From Leptobrachium leishanense (taxonomy: Eukaryota > Chordata > Amphibia > Anura > Megophryidae), in assembly GCA_009667805.1 (NCBI GenBank), contig CM019072.1, forward strand, positions 36,387,519 through 36,451,518: a DNA stretch of 64,000 bases. Direction: 5' to 3'. The position numbers were made by a program, and so were the translations under genes. Every line of letters starts with the position of its first letter. Within the stretch, counting starts at the first letter, position 1. The notes beneath the pieces were generated by a model. That model did no database searches and was not told the DNA's origin. It was given only the letters and a program-made list of their open reading frames with translations. Below are positions 1 to 12,121 of this stretch, in pieces.

Positions 1-306
1 ATAAAGTTTTTTTTTACGTCTGATACATTTAGTATCCAGCTCTCCCAGTTACTCTGTCATTATGAGCCTTCAGTGTGATTTATTTGAATGTTTTCCCTAG
101 ATTTAAAGTGCTTTATTTTATTATAAAAATCTATTTGCACCAGTCATCTCTTCTGAGCTTTCAGACCGATTTACGTTAATATTTTCCCTCTCCCCTGCTT
201 TTATATTCCTGTGTCTCCCCCACAGAGATACAAAGTTTAAGTAAAAGTTCCCTCTCCTGTGCTGGATAAGCATTGCATTCTGAAGTTCTGCACCCTCCAC
301 ATGCCA
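1..306. other. AT-rich DNA, nothing recognised
   Basis: Single-copy-looking AT-rich sequence with pyrimidine runs. No open frame of note, no terminal repeats and no similarity to other parts of the window. Confidence 0.5.
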
Positions 307-430
307 ATGCAGTAGGATGTTCTATACAGAGAGGGGCATTAATTAATGCAGGTGGATGTTGTATACATTATACAGAGTGGGGTATTAATTAATGCAGGAG
401 GATGTTCTATACATTATACAGAGAGAAGCC
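307..430. repeat. Short tandem repeat, about 2.5 units of ~50 bp
   Basis: Three successive blocks carry AATTAATGCAGG followed by TGGATGTTNTATACATTA-like sequence and CAGAGNG. The first unit lacks part of the middle. The array ends in a T tract near 431. The ATTAATGCAG motif recalls the 54-bp satellite at 26.5-28.85 kb, but homology is not established. Confidence 0.6.
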
Positions 431-497
431 TTTTTTTTTTTTTTAGCCCTTTAAATCCAGTGGCTGTGAGAGCTGAGATCGGCTGTTTGTTATATTA

Positions 498-699
498 TCT
501 CTCAGTACAATGTATCAGGCTCAGCTGTTACAGTAACTGACTGTAACAGCGCTCAGAGTTTCAGTAAAACAAGGAAATAATATTGTTCTAACCTCTTATA
601 TATAGAAATATTATTTACTAGTTTTACTCAAACTCTGAGCACTGTGATGAGCAGCAGTCAGTTACTGTAACAGCTTTGCCTGGCACATTGTGCTGAGAG
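498..699. repeat. Imperfect inverted repeat (fold-back), arms ~75 bp
   Basis: The left arm (about 498-571) and right arm (about 620-699) are reverse complements. The core AGCTGTTACAGTAACTGACT at 514-533 is matched on the other arm by AGTCAGTTACTGTAACAGCT near 656-675, and CTCAGAGTTT near 552 by AAACTCTGAG near 630. The AT-rich centre is about 48 bp. It could be a small fold-back MITE. I see no clean target duplication, because the hAT end at 719 begins almost directly after it. Confidence 0.7.
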
Positions 700-1316
700 T
701 GAGTGATACTGTAACAAGTAGGGATGAGCCGAACACTCCCCAAGTTCGGTTCGAGCCCGAACCCGAACTTCCCATTTGTTCGGGTCCGAACCCGAACTCG
801 AACCCAATGCAAGTCAATGGGGCTGAAAATTCGGTTTTTAGAGTGCCCTCCAAGAGGGCATATATGCTACATATTTGCCATAAAAGGTGTATGGGGGTCC
901 GGGTAGTGCCCTGGGGGACAGGAAACAAGAACAAAAAGTAAAAAAAAAAACGTTTTTAAAGGGACAGTGAGTTTTCCATGAAAAAAGGGTTAAAAATAAA
1001 AACAAAAATTCCTTCAAATATCGTGCCTAGGAGGTCCCCATAACCTGCCGTGAAGTGGCGGATTTCTAGGATGTATAGAAACACTTAAAAACAAAAAAAT
1101 GACGTTTCATATGATGGTAAATGCTTTTCCTTTAATCTATCCATAAACAACTGCTTGGGGCGGCAGTCTGTGTGAAAAGAGGAGACATTTTCGTACACGC
1201 AGAAAAAGTTTACTGGTTTTTTTGGCTAAATTATTGTGAAATATATGCAGGCTTTGGATGAAAGTAACAATAGGTGCTTTAAAATTGGTCCTTTAGCGTC
1301 CCCAACAGTGCCGTCA

Positions 1317-2440
1317 CACCGTAACCCCTCTGAGGATATGAATCTGATACAGGCGTCAGTGGCAGTGCAACCAAATATTGTGCTTTTGGTGCCAGGCCTG
1401 CAAGTACTATCATACAGTAACCCCTCTGTGGTATTGTGGAAGAATGCAGGGGTGGACCATGTGGTCCTATATTGGAAAGATATGATTCTGGTCAAGGCGT
1501 CAGTGCACCCAGATATTGTGCCTTTAATGCCAGGCCAGCAAGTATCATCATACAGTAACCCCTCTGTAGTATTGTGGAAGAGTGCAGGGGTGGACCATGT
1601 GGTCCTATATTGAAAAGTTTTTTATCTGGTAATGGGCGTCAGTGCACCCAGATATTGTGCCTGTAATGCCAGGCCAGCAAGTATCATCATACAGTAAGGC
1701 TGGGGTCAGACGAACGCAGTGTTAACGTCCGTGTTGCCCGCACATAAGTACGTCCGTGATAGTATACAATTGTGTTAAATGGAGCCCCACACACGAAGTA
1801 CGTCCGCACAGAAGTGCGGGGGCTGACGGACGCTGCAAACGGACGCAGGTTAGGCAAGAACGTAATACTGCTAGAACGGACGTGCAGAGTGCGCCACGTC
1901 CACAACGTCCGCATAGCTTTGTGTGTGAGTGATGCAACAAGGTCAGACGGACTGCATTTATACGTCCAGCATTTTTGACAGACAGAATGTTCTTTCATTG
2001 TAATTTATTTTCCCTGCTACATCAGTCAAAAAATACGTCAGTGAAAAAAACCGACTGTGTGGCCACTACCTTGTTGTCAGTCAGTAAGTACGTCCGTACT
2101 GCACGGACGCACAGTCCGTACAAAATGCGCTCATCTGACCCTAGCCTAACCCCTCTGTGGTATTGTGGAAGAGTGCAGGGGTGGACCATGTGGTCCTATA
2201 TTGAAAAGTGTTTTTTTTTTATCTGTTAATGGGCGTCAGTGCACCCAGATATTGTGCCTTTAATGCCAGGCCAGCAAGTATCATCATACAGTAACCCCTC
2301 TGTGGTATTGTGGAAGAGTGCAGGGTTGGACCCTGCGGTTCAAAATATTAAAATGATATAAATCTGGCACAGGCGTCAGTGCAGCCAAATATTGTGCCTT
2401 TCATGGCAGCAAGTGCCTTCACACCGTAACCCTTTTGTGG
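1317..2440. repeat. Tandem repeat inside the hAT element, unit ~140-150 bp
   Basis: Each unit contains CAGTAACCCCTCTGTGGTAT, then GGAAGAGTGCAGGGGTGGAC, then GGCGTCAGTGCACCCAGATA and ATGCCAGGCCAGCAAGTA. Units begin near 1317, 1409, 1556, 1692 (interrupted and resumed at 2147) and 2292, with a degenerate last one near 2425. Short open frames on the plus strand here are by-products of the repetition. Confidence 0.8.
1698..2146. mobile_element. Harbinger-type MITE nested in the hAT tandem repeat
   Basis: The element is 449 bp. The left end GGCTGGGGTCAGACGAACGC matches the right end GCGCTCATCTGACCCTAGCC in inverted orientation with three mismatches. TAA flanks both sides (1695-1697 and 2147-2149), the 3-bp TWA duplication expected of PIF/Harbinger. 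Removing the element and one TAA restores CAGTAACCCCTCTG, exactly as in neighbouring repeat units. The interior is rich in ACGTCCG and CGGACG motifs in both orientations. It has no coding capacity. Confidence 0.9.
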
Positions 2441-2498
2441 TATTGTGGAAGAGTTCAGTGCTGGAGGTTTTGTGAATGCAGAAGAGGACATCCCCGAT

Positions 2499-5400
2499 CT
2501 ATTCCATTACTTCAGCATCAGGGGATTGATAGCTGCTGATCCAGGACTGATTCATTTTTATAAATGTCAGCCGGTCTACAGAGTCGGTGGACAGACGCAC
2601 TCTTTTGTCTGTGACAAAACCTCCAGCGGCACTGAACGTCCTTTCGGAAAGCACGCTGGATGAAGGGCAACCTAGTAGCTGCATAGCATATTGGCTAAGT
2701 TCTGGCCAGTGATCCAATCTCAACACCCAGTAAGCCAGTGGATCATCTGCTGGAAAGGTATCCAGGTCTGCCCTTGCCCCTAGGTAGTCCGGCACCATAT
2801 GGTGAAGACGCTGGCAATGGGTGCCTACATTTGATGTCCCTGGGCGTCGAGGACTAAAAAAAATTAACAAAGCATTAGTCAAGCGGCCCTGGCCTTCACC
2901 ACTATTCCTCTGATCACCCGCAGCCTCAGAAGCACGTGTGTCAGCACTTGGTAATCTACCAGTGCCTGGAAAGGTGTTACACAAGTGTCGCTTTAGAGCG
3001 TCCTCAAGTTTTTTCATCCTGTGCTCCCTCTGTGCGGGCAGGATGAGCTCTGCAACTTTCCCCTTGTATCGTGGATCAAGAAGGGTTGCCAACCAGTAAT
3101 GATCCCTCTCCTTGATAGCACGAATCCTGGGGTCCTTTAGCAGGCTTTGCATCATTAGGGAGCCCATGCAGCGTAGGTTGGAGGTGGCATTAGCTTCCGA
3201 GTCTTCCTGGTCAATGAGGATGACCGTATCGTGCACTTCCTCCTCCCAGCCACGCACTAGCCCTTCTGTTTCTGGGCACACAAAACCCTCCCTTGAGGAA
3301 TCCCCACCTTCAATGCCCCCACTACTTAAATATTCCTCCTCCTCCTCATCCTCATCCTCCTCCTGTCTGATCTGAGTAGGACCCGCTGGAATGCTGTCTG
3401 CGGAAAGACTGGGGCCTTGAGAGCTAGGGAAGGCCTCCTCTTCCTCCCGCTGCTCTGCCTCTAGAGCCACATCTATAATTCCCCGCAGAGTGTGCTCCAG
3501 CAGGAACACTAAAGGACTTGTGTCACTGATGCATGCACTGTCCCTGCTCACCATCCTCGTTGCCTCCTCAAATGGTGACAGTACAGTGCATGCATCCTTG
3601 ATCATCAGCCACTGCGGGGGGGGGGGAAACAAAGTTGACCTGAAACTGTCCTTGTGCCATACTCACACAGGTACTCGTTGATGGCCCTCTGCTGCTTGTG
3701 CAGACGCTGCAGCATTGCTAATGTCGAGTTCCACCTGGTGGGCATGTCACAGATCAGACGGTTTGTGGGAAGGTGGAATTCTCTTTGAATTTCTACCAGG
3801 CGAACGCTTGCTGGGAATGACCGTCTGAAGTGGCTGCAGACTTTTCTGGCCTGGATGAGAAGCTCTGGCAGCCCTGGGTACTTGGTTAGGATACGCTGTA
3901 CCACCAGATTTAGGACGTGTGCTAGGCATGGTACATGCGTCAATTTACCCTTGCGTAGGGCGGAGAGAAGGTTGCTGCCATTATCGCAGACGATCATTCC
4001 CAGCTCAAGCTGGCGTGGTGTTAACCATCTCTGCACCTGCCCCTTCAGGGCTGACAAAATTTCTGACCCGGTGTGGCTCCTGTCCCCTAAACAAACCAGC
4101 TCAAGCACAGTATGGCATCTTTTTGCTTGAGCCATTGCGTAGACCCTGTCAGGCGTCGGTTTAACTGCCACCGCCAGAGACAGAGGAGGAGGAGGAGGAA
4201 GAGGTGGTGGTGGTGGAGCAGACAGACCTCATAAAAGCAGCTTTCTGGAGGCGTGGTGGATGAACAAGCTCCAGCACAGAGCCCCGTCTTGGATCACTCC
4301 CAGCTGCAATCAAAGTTACCCAGTGTGCCGTGAAGGAAATGTAACGACCCTGTCCATGCTTGATGGACCACGTGTCTAAAGTCACATGCACCTTGCTGCT
4401 GACTGCCTTTCCCAATGACTGGATAACATTGTCTTCCACGTGCTGGTATAGTGCTGGAATGGCCTCGCTTGAAAAGTAATGGTGTTTTGGAACCTGCCAC
4501 TGTGGTACAGCACATTCAGCAAATTCACGGAAGGGAGCAGAGTCCACCAGCTGGAAAGGCAGCAGCTGCAATGCGAGTAATTTTGCTAAGCTGGCATTTA
4601 GACGCTGTGCTTGGGGATGGTTGGGACTATATTTTTTCTTTCGCTGCAGCAGCTGCGGCAACGTAATCTGACTGCGTAAATCTTCAGCTACTGGGATGAT
4701 GTCACATTGTGAGGAAGGACCTGGTACATCCATTACTGTAGCATCATTCCTGTCGGTGGAGGTTGTAGGCAATGACATGGCAGGACATACAGTGGGGGTA
4801 GAGACAGATGAGGAGGACCTACGCAAAGTTTTGCACCAACGGGATGTGTGGCACTTGTTCATATGTCACCTCAAGCACGTGGTACCCAAGTGTGCGGTAT
4901 CTTTCCCACGCTTAAGCCTCATCTGACATAGATTACAAATAGCAACGCTGCGCTCTACTGCATATTTCTTAAAGAACTCCCAGAACAGACTTCCTGCATG
5001 TGTTCTTTGAGAAAACAGCGCTCTGCACCGGAGCAGCTCTGACATGTGATGCTTGGACTGGCTAGTGCTACGGTTGGTCACAGAGGATGTTGTGCCTCGT
5101 GTTTGCTGTGCCTCCTCCTCCCCTCCTCCTCACTTGATTCCTCTGTTCGATCTGGCACCCAGGTGGAGTCAGTGACCTCATCATCATTGTCATCCTCACC
5201 CCCTATCTCCTCGTCACTGGAGCCAACTTGGCAGCTGCTGGGGCAACATGAGTGCCAGTTATTTGTGTGTCATCACTGGCACCCCCTTCCTCTAGGTTGA
5301 TTATACTCCCTTGCTCAACCTCAGAGATTGAATCAGAGCACTGTACTTGCTGCGCATCCTCAAGCAGCATGTCACTCTCATTGTAGTCAAACAATTTAGC

Positions 5401-5738
5401 TGACTCCTCCGTGTGTGATAGCGAGGCTACGGCAGGAGTAGCTGTGGACATGGAGGCTGCATTAGATGCTTTGGCAGCTAAGGTGGACTGTAAAGCACAT
5501 GAAGCCTGGCTGGCAGAGGACTCGGAGGATGAGGATGGCCTGGTTAGCCAATCCACCAAGTCCTCTGTACGTTGCTGCTGCTTAAGACGGCCAGCACCAG
5601 TTAGAAAGGACAAGCGTGCCCCTGCAGAGGATGCACCACGTCCACCACGACCAGAGGCACAGCCTCCCGACACAGGGCTGCTTGCCCTCTTATCTGTGTC
5701 TGGGAGCGTCTGCCTGTCCTTTTTATTCTTTCAGACAT
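2499..5738 (-). pseudogene. hAT transposase with BED zinc finger, broken
   Basis: Reading right to left: a possible start at 5738; a Ser/Ala-rich low-complexity N-terminus (5203-5673); an acidic linker (about 5090-5200); a BED-type zinc finger (4850-5000: FWEFFKKYA, CNLC, later HMNKCH); an RNase H-like core with TLDTW (first Asp), VCDNGSN (second Asp), CLAHVLNLV and DMPTRWNST; the segment PFEEATRMVS; and a C-terminal hATC dimerisation domain with DPLAYW, LGCPSSSVLSERTFSAAG and a conserved Asn near the end. Family knowledge: such enzymes cut and paste hAT DNA in the nucleus. Disruptions seen: a frame change near 5705-5715, another near 5100-5115, a TGA at 4866-4868 inside the zinc finger, a frame change near 4165-4195, and a slip at a 10-G run near 3617-3626. 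At roughly 1,070 codons it is long for the family because of its N-terminus. It is dead as it stands. Confidence 0.9.
3330..3375. repeat. TCC-rich microsatellite in the transposase relic
   Basis: A run of CCTCCTCCTCCTCATCCTCA type on the plus strand encodes an Asp/Glu tract of the hAT relic on the minus strand (EEDEDEEEEEY). It is coding-derived simple sequence. Confidence 0.7.
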
Positions 5739-5848
5739 GGTGAGTGATATATAGATTAATATATACAGAACTCTGATTCAACTCTGGTATAAAGATTTAA
5801 AGAACTCTGGTATAACTCAGTGAGACACACTGATAGCTGGCAGCCAGT

Positions 5849-6173
5849 GACGAGACACAGATCACCTCAATTCACAAATGTTTTGTAGAAATTAGTGAGC
5901 CCCAAAATACAGCGTGGTACTGGATGTGTGACGAGACACAGATCACCTCAATTCCCAAATGTTTTGTAGAAATTAGTGAGCCCCAAAATAATGCGTGGTA
6001 CTGGTTGTGTGACAAGACACAGATCACCTCAATTCACAAATGTTTTGTAGAAATTAGTGAGCCCCAAAATACTGCGTGGTACTGGATATGTGACAAGACA
6101 CAGATCACCTCAATTCACAAATGTTTTAAAGAAATTAGTGAGCCCCAAAATACTGCGTGGTACTGGATGTGGT
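5849..6173. repeat. Four tandem 81-bp units
   Basis: Units start near 5849, 5930, 6011 and 6092. Each contains GACACAGATCACCTCAATTC, ATGTTTTGTAGAAATTAGTG and AGCCCCAAAATACNGCGTGG. Since 81 is a multiple of three, a repetitive plus-strand frame stays open; it is not a gene. It lies upstream of the hAT start and may be subterminal sequence of that element. Confidence 0.85.
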
Positions 6174-6175
6174 AA

Positions 6176-7249
6176 TAGATAATTCTAACGTCTTCTTCAA
6201 CCACTTACACGATCCCTTACCACCTCTACTCAAACCCTACTCCATATATTTAACCCATCACCCCCCGTTCTGCTTGTCCTGACTGTTTTGATAAAGATAA
6301 AGGTAAATGTAAGCTGTATCACTGTATGTATGTGTATCGTAATGAGTCAATCATTTAGCTAATCCGTGAAACCATGACAATCTGCCCTGGAAAGCAGAAA
6401 ATAAAGGCAGTTACACTGAATGATGTTTTGGCTTTTCAAGTCTTACTCAAAGCAAGTATTTTGGTGAAAGGGGTCATATTTATCCTTCCACTGCCAACAG
6501 CCCCGCCACACCGGGCACCGTGAGCCCAATTCTGCTGGGAAGAGGTTAAACGTTGCCAGTCTGACTGTGCATTTGGCAGCAGCTGTCTCCATGGCAACAC
6601 CTTGTGATGTCAGCAGTGCTTTGATGTCAGCTGAAGCCGTTTGGAAGTTCTGCCGAATGGGAGGTGTGCGGGCACTACTTATCTTAGGTGGGACCCCCAG
6701 TGCCTGTGCCGATTTATGAATGTCTTTATTATTAAACACTAGAAATCTAGAGCCAAGAGAAGGGAAGGGAGAACTCTGGTGTGCTCCATGCTCTAATATT
6801 AAACTATCCATGGTTCAAAATTTCTCTAAATCACTGATGACTAACCCTGCACCCTGGAAACGGTCTGAACTAAGGCCTGATCTCAAGCGACTGTTGAACT
6901 ATGATTTTTACCTTGCTTTACTTGTCTGATCGACATTTTGCTTGGCCATGTTAGTAGATGTTTCTAATCTACAGGTCCTTTGATGCTCAGCCAATTTCAG
7001 TGGATTCACGTTAAGGTATAGACATATGTAATGTGCTACACTGCTGCTGTAGTGGCATATTCTCCTGCTTGCAAAGGGCCCAGTGTGGAGTCCAGCATTG
7101 CATCAATCTCTGGGTTCCAATTGGCCGTGGGATTGCAGTTAAAGCTTCCTAATCCATCCCAAACACAAAGCACTCTACACTGTACATATTCAGAGCATCT
7201 TTTACACATTCAGAAAGGTTATTGTTGTTTTCAGGGCCAGGCTCCTTGA
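6176..7249. other. Unrecognised interval
   Basis: No terminal repeats, transposase or RT segments seen. A 122-codon minus-strand frame at 6443-6811 has no recognisable domain and no homology signal that I can read, so I do not call it a gene. Confidence 0.4.
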
Positions 7250-7400
7250 CGGTGCATTTGGTAGCGGCCAGCAGGTTTGCGGCGGCTGTCCGGCGGCGTT
7301 CGGCAGGCTGATTCACCCACTTCGGGGACCCTGCAGTGAATGCTGAATTCACTGCAGGGCCAGCGAATTGGACTCACCGAAGTGCAGCGAATCAGAGAGC
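7250..7400. repeat. Fragment of repeat family H
   Basis: The segment contains GGCGGCTGTCCGGCGGCGTTCGG-like sequence, a near-perfect palindrome built from CCCTGCAGTGAAT and ATTCACTGCAGGG, and ends CAGAGAGCACTGAA. The same sequence of motifs recurs at 29.5-29.8, 43.1-43.4 and 46.8-47.1 kb. No coding capacity. Confidence 0.55.
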
Positions 7401-7705
7401 ACTGAAATGTCGTGACATTATTATTATTATTATTCTTTATTTATAAAGCGCCAGCATATTCCACAGTGCTGTACAATGGGCACAATACAGTTGTGTTCAA
7501 AATTATTCAACCCCCACTGAAATTGAGTGTTTTGGCCAGTTTGACATTGATTTTGATCATTCAGTCATCTTGCTTACAATTAAATCAAAGAGGCACGTGT
7601 AGGTCAGACAAATATAACATAACATTTATAATGAAATAACCATAAATGTATTTTCTGTGCTCACATCATTATCAATTTTATTCAACCCCCAAGTGACATT
7701 CAATC

Positions 7706-8741
<1,036 letters not shown>

Positions 8742-9004
8742 ACCAGTAAATGTCTAGAAGGAGCTGAGTATCACAGTCATTTTAAAGCTGCCTAATTGGT
8801 GCTTATTATACTTTATTGCTGCTCTCGTGACATCCACAGGTGTTTTCAATACCTGATTGAAAACACTTGAATGAACCTCTGTTCTTCAGAGTGGTAGTCT
8901 TTAAGGGGTTGAATAATTGTGTCAATGAAGAATTCTCAAAAGAAACATTTACTACTGTATTACAAAACCAATTGATGTCATTTTAGTTGCATATGGTTCT
9001 TTAA

Positions 9005-10206
9005 CACTTCAATGCTAAGGACGCGCTCAGCGCGTCCTCAGCATTACCGCTGGTGTGCTGAGGACGCGTTGAGCGCGTCCTCACATTGGGTCAGCGTTCG
9101 GCCGGGTTCCGGCCGATCGCTGTGGCCTCCGGTGCGGGCTGACATCCTGGATGTCAGCCCGGCATCCGGACCAGCAGCCGTCATTATTAGGTGTCATCGC
9201 GGGGGCGCGATGACACCTAATTCAGGGGCCCCCCCGCATGTGCGGAGGAGGCGCCTGAAAGGGAGGGGGGGAGGTCCTTCGGACCTCTCTCCCTCCCGAT
9301 CGGCGGCGCACAGGGGGTTAACCCAGGCATCATTTGGAAGGGCACAGCCTGCCCTTCCAAATGATGCCTGCATTAACCCCTGGGGAGCTGGATCGCAAAT
9401 CGGCGCTGAAAAGCGCCGATTCGCGATCCTTCCCGGGAGCTGGCCGACATCTTGGATGTCGGCCAAGCCTCCGGGAACTCCCCCAGAGGACTGGCGTCAT
9501 CGTGCGTTGCACGATGACGCCAGTCCTACAGTTAACCCCTAACTGCCACCAACTGTGGAGATAGGGAGTTCCAATGAACTCCCTATCTCCCGATCCGTGG
9601 CAGCTAGGGGTTAAATTTTGATATCGTTGGATCGGCCAGAGCATGGCCGTTCCAACGATACCCAAACATGAACGTTAAAAATGTTGTAAAAAAAAAATTA
9701 ATAAAAAAAAAAAAAAAAAAAAAACACTTTTTTTTCTTTTTTTGGTTTGTTAATGCAGCAATATTGTTCCCATTTCAATTATAATGTGAACAATGATGCT
9801 GCACTAACGATTTTTGTATGCGGTGCGTTTGTTAAAAATAGTGTCATTTTCCCCAAAAAAAAATGTAACGAGACCCCATCTCTAATTTTTTTAACAAGCG
9901 CACCCCATACAAAATATAACCGCAATTGCTCGCATGTTAAAATGTGGAAAAAAACACTTTACACGTTGTAAATTATTGAAAATACATATTTTATTGCATT
10001 TTTTGTTATAATATACAGACATGACATAACGTATACATATAATAATGACATATTATGAATCTACCGAGTCTGACGGAAAGAACGATATATAATATGTCGG
10101 TGTCATATACTAAAATAAGCCTTCAAAACACGTTTAAACATGATGCGCAAAACAGGTAAAAAATGACCTCAGCACAGGGGCGGGAAAAGCCTCAGCAGCG
10201 AAAGGG
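9005..10206. mobile_element. PB element copy A (TTAA-flanked, non-coding, hairpin chain)
   Basis: Length 1202 bp, flanked by TTAA at 9001-9004 and 10207-10210, inserted in the Tc1 5' side. The right end CAGCAGCGAAAGGG (reverse complement CCCTTTCGCTGCTG) fits a piggyBac-style CCYTT terminus; the left end CACTTCAATGCTAAGG is diverged. The GC-rich left half is a series of short inverted repeats, among them GGACGCGCTCAGCGCGTCC, GGCTGACATCCTGGATGTCAG, AGGTGTCATCGCG with CGCGATGACACCT, GGAAGGGCACAGCCTGCCC, and GGCCGACATCTTGGATGTCG. The right half is AT-rich and contains GCAGCAATATTGTTCCCAT with its complement. No ORF is plausible. Copies B and C lie at 57-60 kb. Confidence 0.9.
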
Positions 10207-10496
10207 TTAAAAAGTCCTTGTAGGATTTCATTCTGAATACATTTACAAATTTACACTAAATTCCCTAAAACCTTTTACAGCATTGGGGGTTGAATAATTT
10301 TGAACACAACTGTATAGACAGGGTTACAATACATTGAACAACATTTGACAAACCAGTACAGGAGGAAACTAAGGCCCTATTCCTGTGGGAACTTACAATC
10401 TAGAAGGGTTGAGGGTGGAAACAGAGAGGACTGCAAGGTGAGAGTGATGGACTGCAAGGTGAGAGAGTGATGGACTGGTTGGGGCAGTGAGGTGTA

Positions 10497-10949
10497 TCAG
10501 TGACTTGGGTGGTAGGCTTGCCTGAATAGGAATGTCTTAAGGGAGCGTTTGAAGGAAGGGAAACTTGGGGAAAGCCGGACAGTATGAGGGAGAGTGTTCC
10601 AGAGGATGGGGGCTGCGCATGAGAAATAATGCAGTCTATCATGGGAAGAGGTGATGCAGGGAGAAGCTAGGCGCAGGTCACTGTTTGACCTTAGGGAATG
10701 GGCTGGGGTGTATTTGGTGATTAGTGAGGACTGGTAGTGGGGAGCTGAGTTAGTGAGAGCTTTGTAGGTCAGGGTAAGGATTTTGAATTTAATTCTGCAG
10801 TGGATGGAGAGCCAGTGAAGGGACTCGCAGAGAGGAGCAGCAGAGACAGAGCAGTGGGTGAGGTGGATGAGCCCGGCAGAGGCATTCAGAATGGATTGTA
10901 GGGGGGGGGAGGTGGGAGAGAGGGAGGCCAGCAAGAAGTTTATTACACT
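10497..10949 (-). pseudogene. L2 reverse transcriptase, C-terminal segment
   Basis: On the minus strand the conserved C-terminal block of L2/CR1-group ORF2 reads SLHWLSIHCRIKFKILTLTY, KALTNSAPHYQSSLI, HSLRSNSDLRLASP, APILWNTLPHTVR and FKRSLKTFLFRQAY. It ends before the 3' UTR at about 10497. The upstream RT core is missing because the second Tc1 insertion and a deletion replaced it. Five-prime of 10949 the frame runs into Tc1 sequence. No start codon of its own; part of the 7417-12010 LINE. Confidence 0.9.
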
Positions 10950-11597
10950 AGCTGCCTCTGGCACTGGGTGCCTTGAATGCGTGCAAGGCATCATGAAATC
11001 TGAGGATTACCAAAGGATTTTGGGTCGCTCTGTAGAGCTCAGTGTCAGAAAGCTGAGTTTGGGTCCGAGATCTTGGGTCTTCCAGCAGGACAATGACCCC
11101 AAACATACGTCAAAAAGCACCCAGAAATGGATGGCAACAAAGCGCTGGAGAGTTCGAAATTGGCCCGCAATGAGTCCAGATCTAAATCCCATTGAACACC
11201 TGTGGAGAGATCTTACAATTGCTGTTGGGAAAAGGCGCCCTTCCAATAAGAGACCTGGAGCAGTTTGCAAAGGAGGAGTGGTCCAAAATTCCGGGTGAGG
11301 GGTGTAAGAAGCTTATTGATGGTTATAGGAAGCGACTGATTTCAGTTATTTTTTCCAAAGGGTGTGCAACCAAATTTTAAGTTAAGGGTGCCAAGAATTT
11401 TGTCCAGCCCATTTTTGGAGTTTTGTGTGACATTATGTCCAATTTTCTTTTTTTCCTCCTTTTTTTGTTTTGTTCCAATACACACAAAGGAAATAAACAT
11501 GTGTATAGCAAAACATGTGTTACTGCAATACTTTTCTGTGAGAAATACTTGATTTTCTGGAAAAATGTCTGGGGTGCCAACATTTTCGGCCATGACT
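10950..11597 (+). pseudogene. Tc1 element, 3' half only, inside the L2 LINE
   Basis: The plus-strand reading begins in the middle of the catalytic domain (SGTGCLECVQGIM), then has [10 protein letters not shown] (second Asp) and [10 protein letters not shown] (Glu), followed in another frame by KKLIDGYRKRL and KGCATKF. The right terminus GGCCATGACTGTA is intact near 11597 and abuts the L2 sequence encoding GVPQDSVL. The whole 5' half, with TIR, DNA-binding domain and first Asp, is absent, together with part of the LINE. This indicates a deletion spanning the left Tc1-L2 junction. Confidence 0.88.
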
Positions 11598-12010
11598 GTA
11601 GGACAGAGTCTTGGGGTACACCAACTGATAAAGGTAGAAGAGGAGTTCCCAGCAAATGACACCGAGAAGGACCTGTTAGACAGATAGGAGTCAATCCAAG
11701 AGAGTGCAGTGTCACAGAGACCAAGAGAGCTGAGAGTCTGTAGAAGGAGGGGGTGGTCGACAGTGTCAAAAGCAACTGACCGGTCAAGCAGGATGAGAAT
11801 GGAATAGTGGACGTGTTTTTTAGCAGTTAGAAGGTTGTTGGTGACTTTGGGGAGGGAAGTTTCCGTTGAGTGTAGGGGACGGAAGCCTGATTGCAGGAGG
11901 TCGAGTAGGGAATTAGAGGATAGGAAGAGGGAGAGGCAGTTGGAAACCAGTTTTTCCAAGAGCTTAGAGGTTAACGGAAGCAGGGATACAGGACGGTAGT
12001 TGGCTGACAT
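11598..12010 (-). pseudogene. L2 reverse transcriptase, N-terminal palm segment
   Basis: The minus-strand reading starts [20 protein letters not shown] and includes [29 protein letters not shown] (first RT Asp region), [10 protein letters not shown] and, in the neighbouring frame, [10 protein letters not shown] (the GVPQGSVL motif with one change). A frame change lies near 11640-11660. Sequence upstream of 12010 is not LINE-like, so the element is 5'-truncated, as is usual for L2. Confidence 0.9.
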
Positions 12011-12049
12011 TTCAGTGCTCTGTGAATAACCCTATAAATCAGAAATGGT

Positions 12050-12121
12050 AAAGAAAATCTACAGGCGCAGAATTTTCTACTTACCGTCTCTGTTTTAACT
12101 GCAGCCATGGAATAGGGCCCA
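12050..12121. repeat. Terminal fragment of an X-variant MITE
   Basis: The end CAGGCGCAGAATTTTCTACT followed by TGGAATAGGGCCCA parallels the end at 62.46-62.51 kb (CAGGCGCGGTTCTCCGTTTT and GGATAGGGCCCA). Only one terminus is present. Confidence 0.6.

Larger units (their letters stand above)
719..6173 (-). mobile_element. Decayed hAT transposon, coding on the minus strand
   Basis: The left border is taken at TAGGGATGAGCCGAAC (719), a hAT-style terminus followed by a run of CGAACCCGAAC motifs. The transposase relic occupies 2499-5738 and reads right to left, so 719 is the 3' end. Between terminus and gene lie a ~150-bp tandem repeat (1.3-2.44 kb) and a nested Harbinger MITE. Beyond the start codon are four 81-bp tandem units (5849-6173). 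I find no matching right terminus, so the right limit is a guess and the element may be truncated. Family knowledge: hAT elements make 8-bp target duplications; none is demonstrable here. Confidence 0.65.

Noticed and set aside
719..960. Complete small hAT MITE
   Set aside because: Only one terminus is visible. The downstream tandem repeat and transposase make it more likely the end of the larger element.
5411..5743. 110-codon plus-strand frame opposite the hAT N-terminus
   Set aside because: Antisense shadow of the Ser/Ala-rich hAT segment.
5924..6175. 83-codon plus-strand frame
   Set aside because: Created by the 81-bp tandem units.
6443..6811. 122-codon minus-strand frame
   Set aside because: No domain, no splice context, no repeat homology. 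Length is compatible with chance.
9012..9665. Overlapping frames up to 176 codons on both strands in PB copy A, and similar ones at 57.8-58.5 kb
   Set aside because: GC-rich hairpin sequence keeps frames open. The peptides are not conserved in frame between copies.
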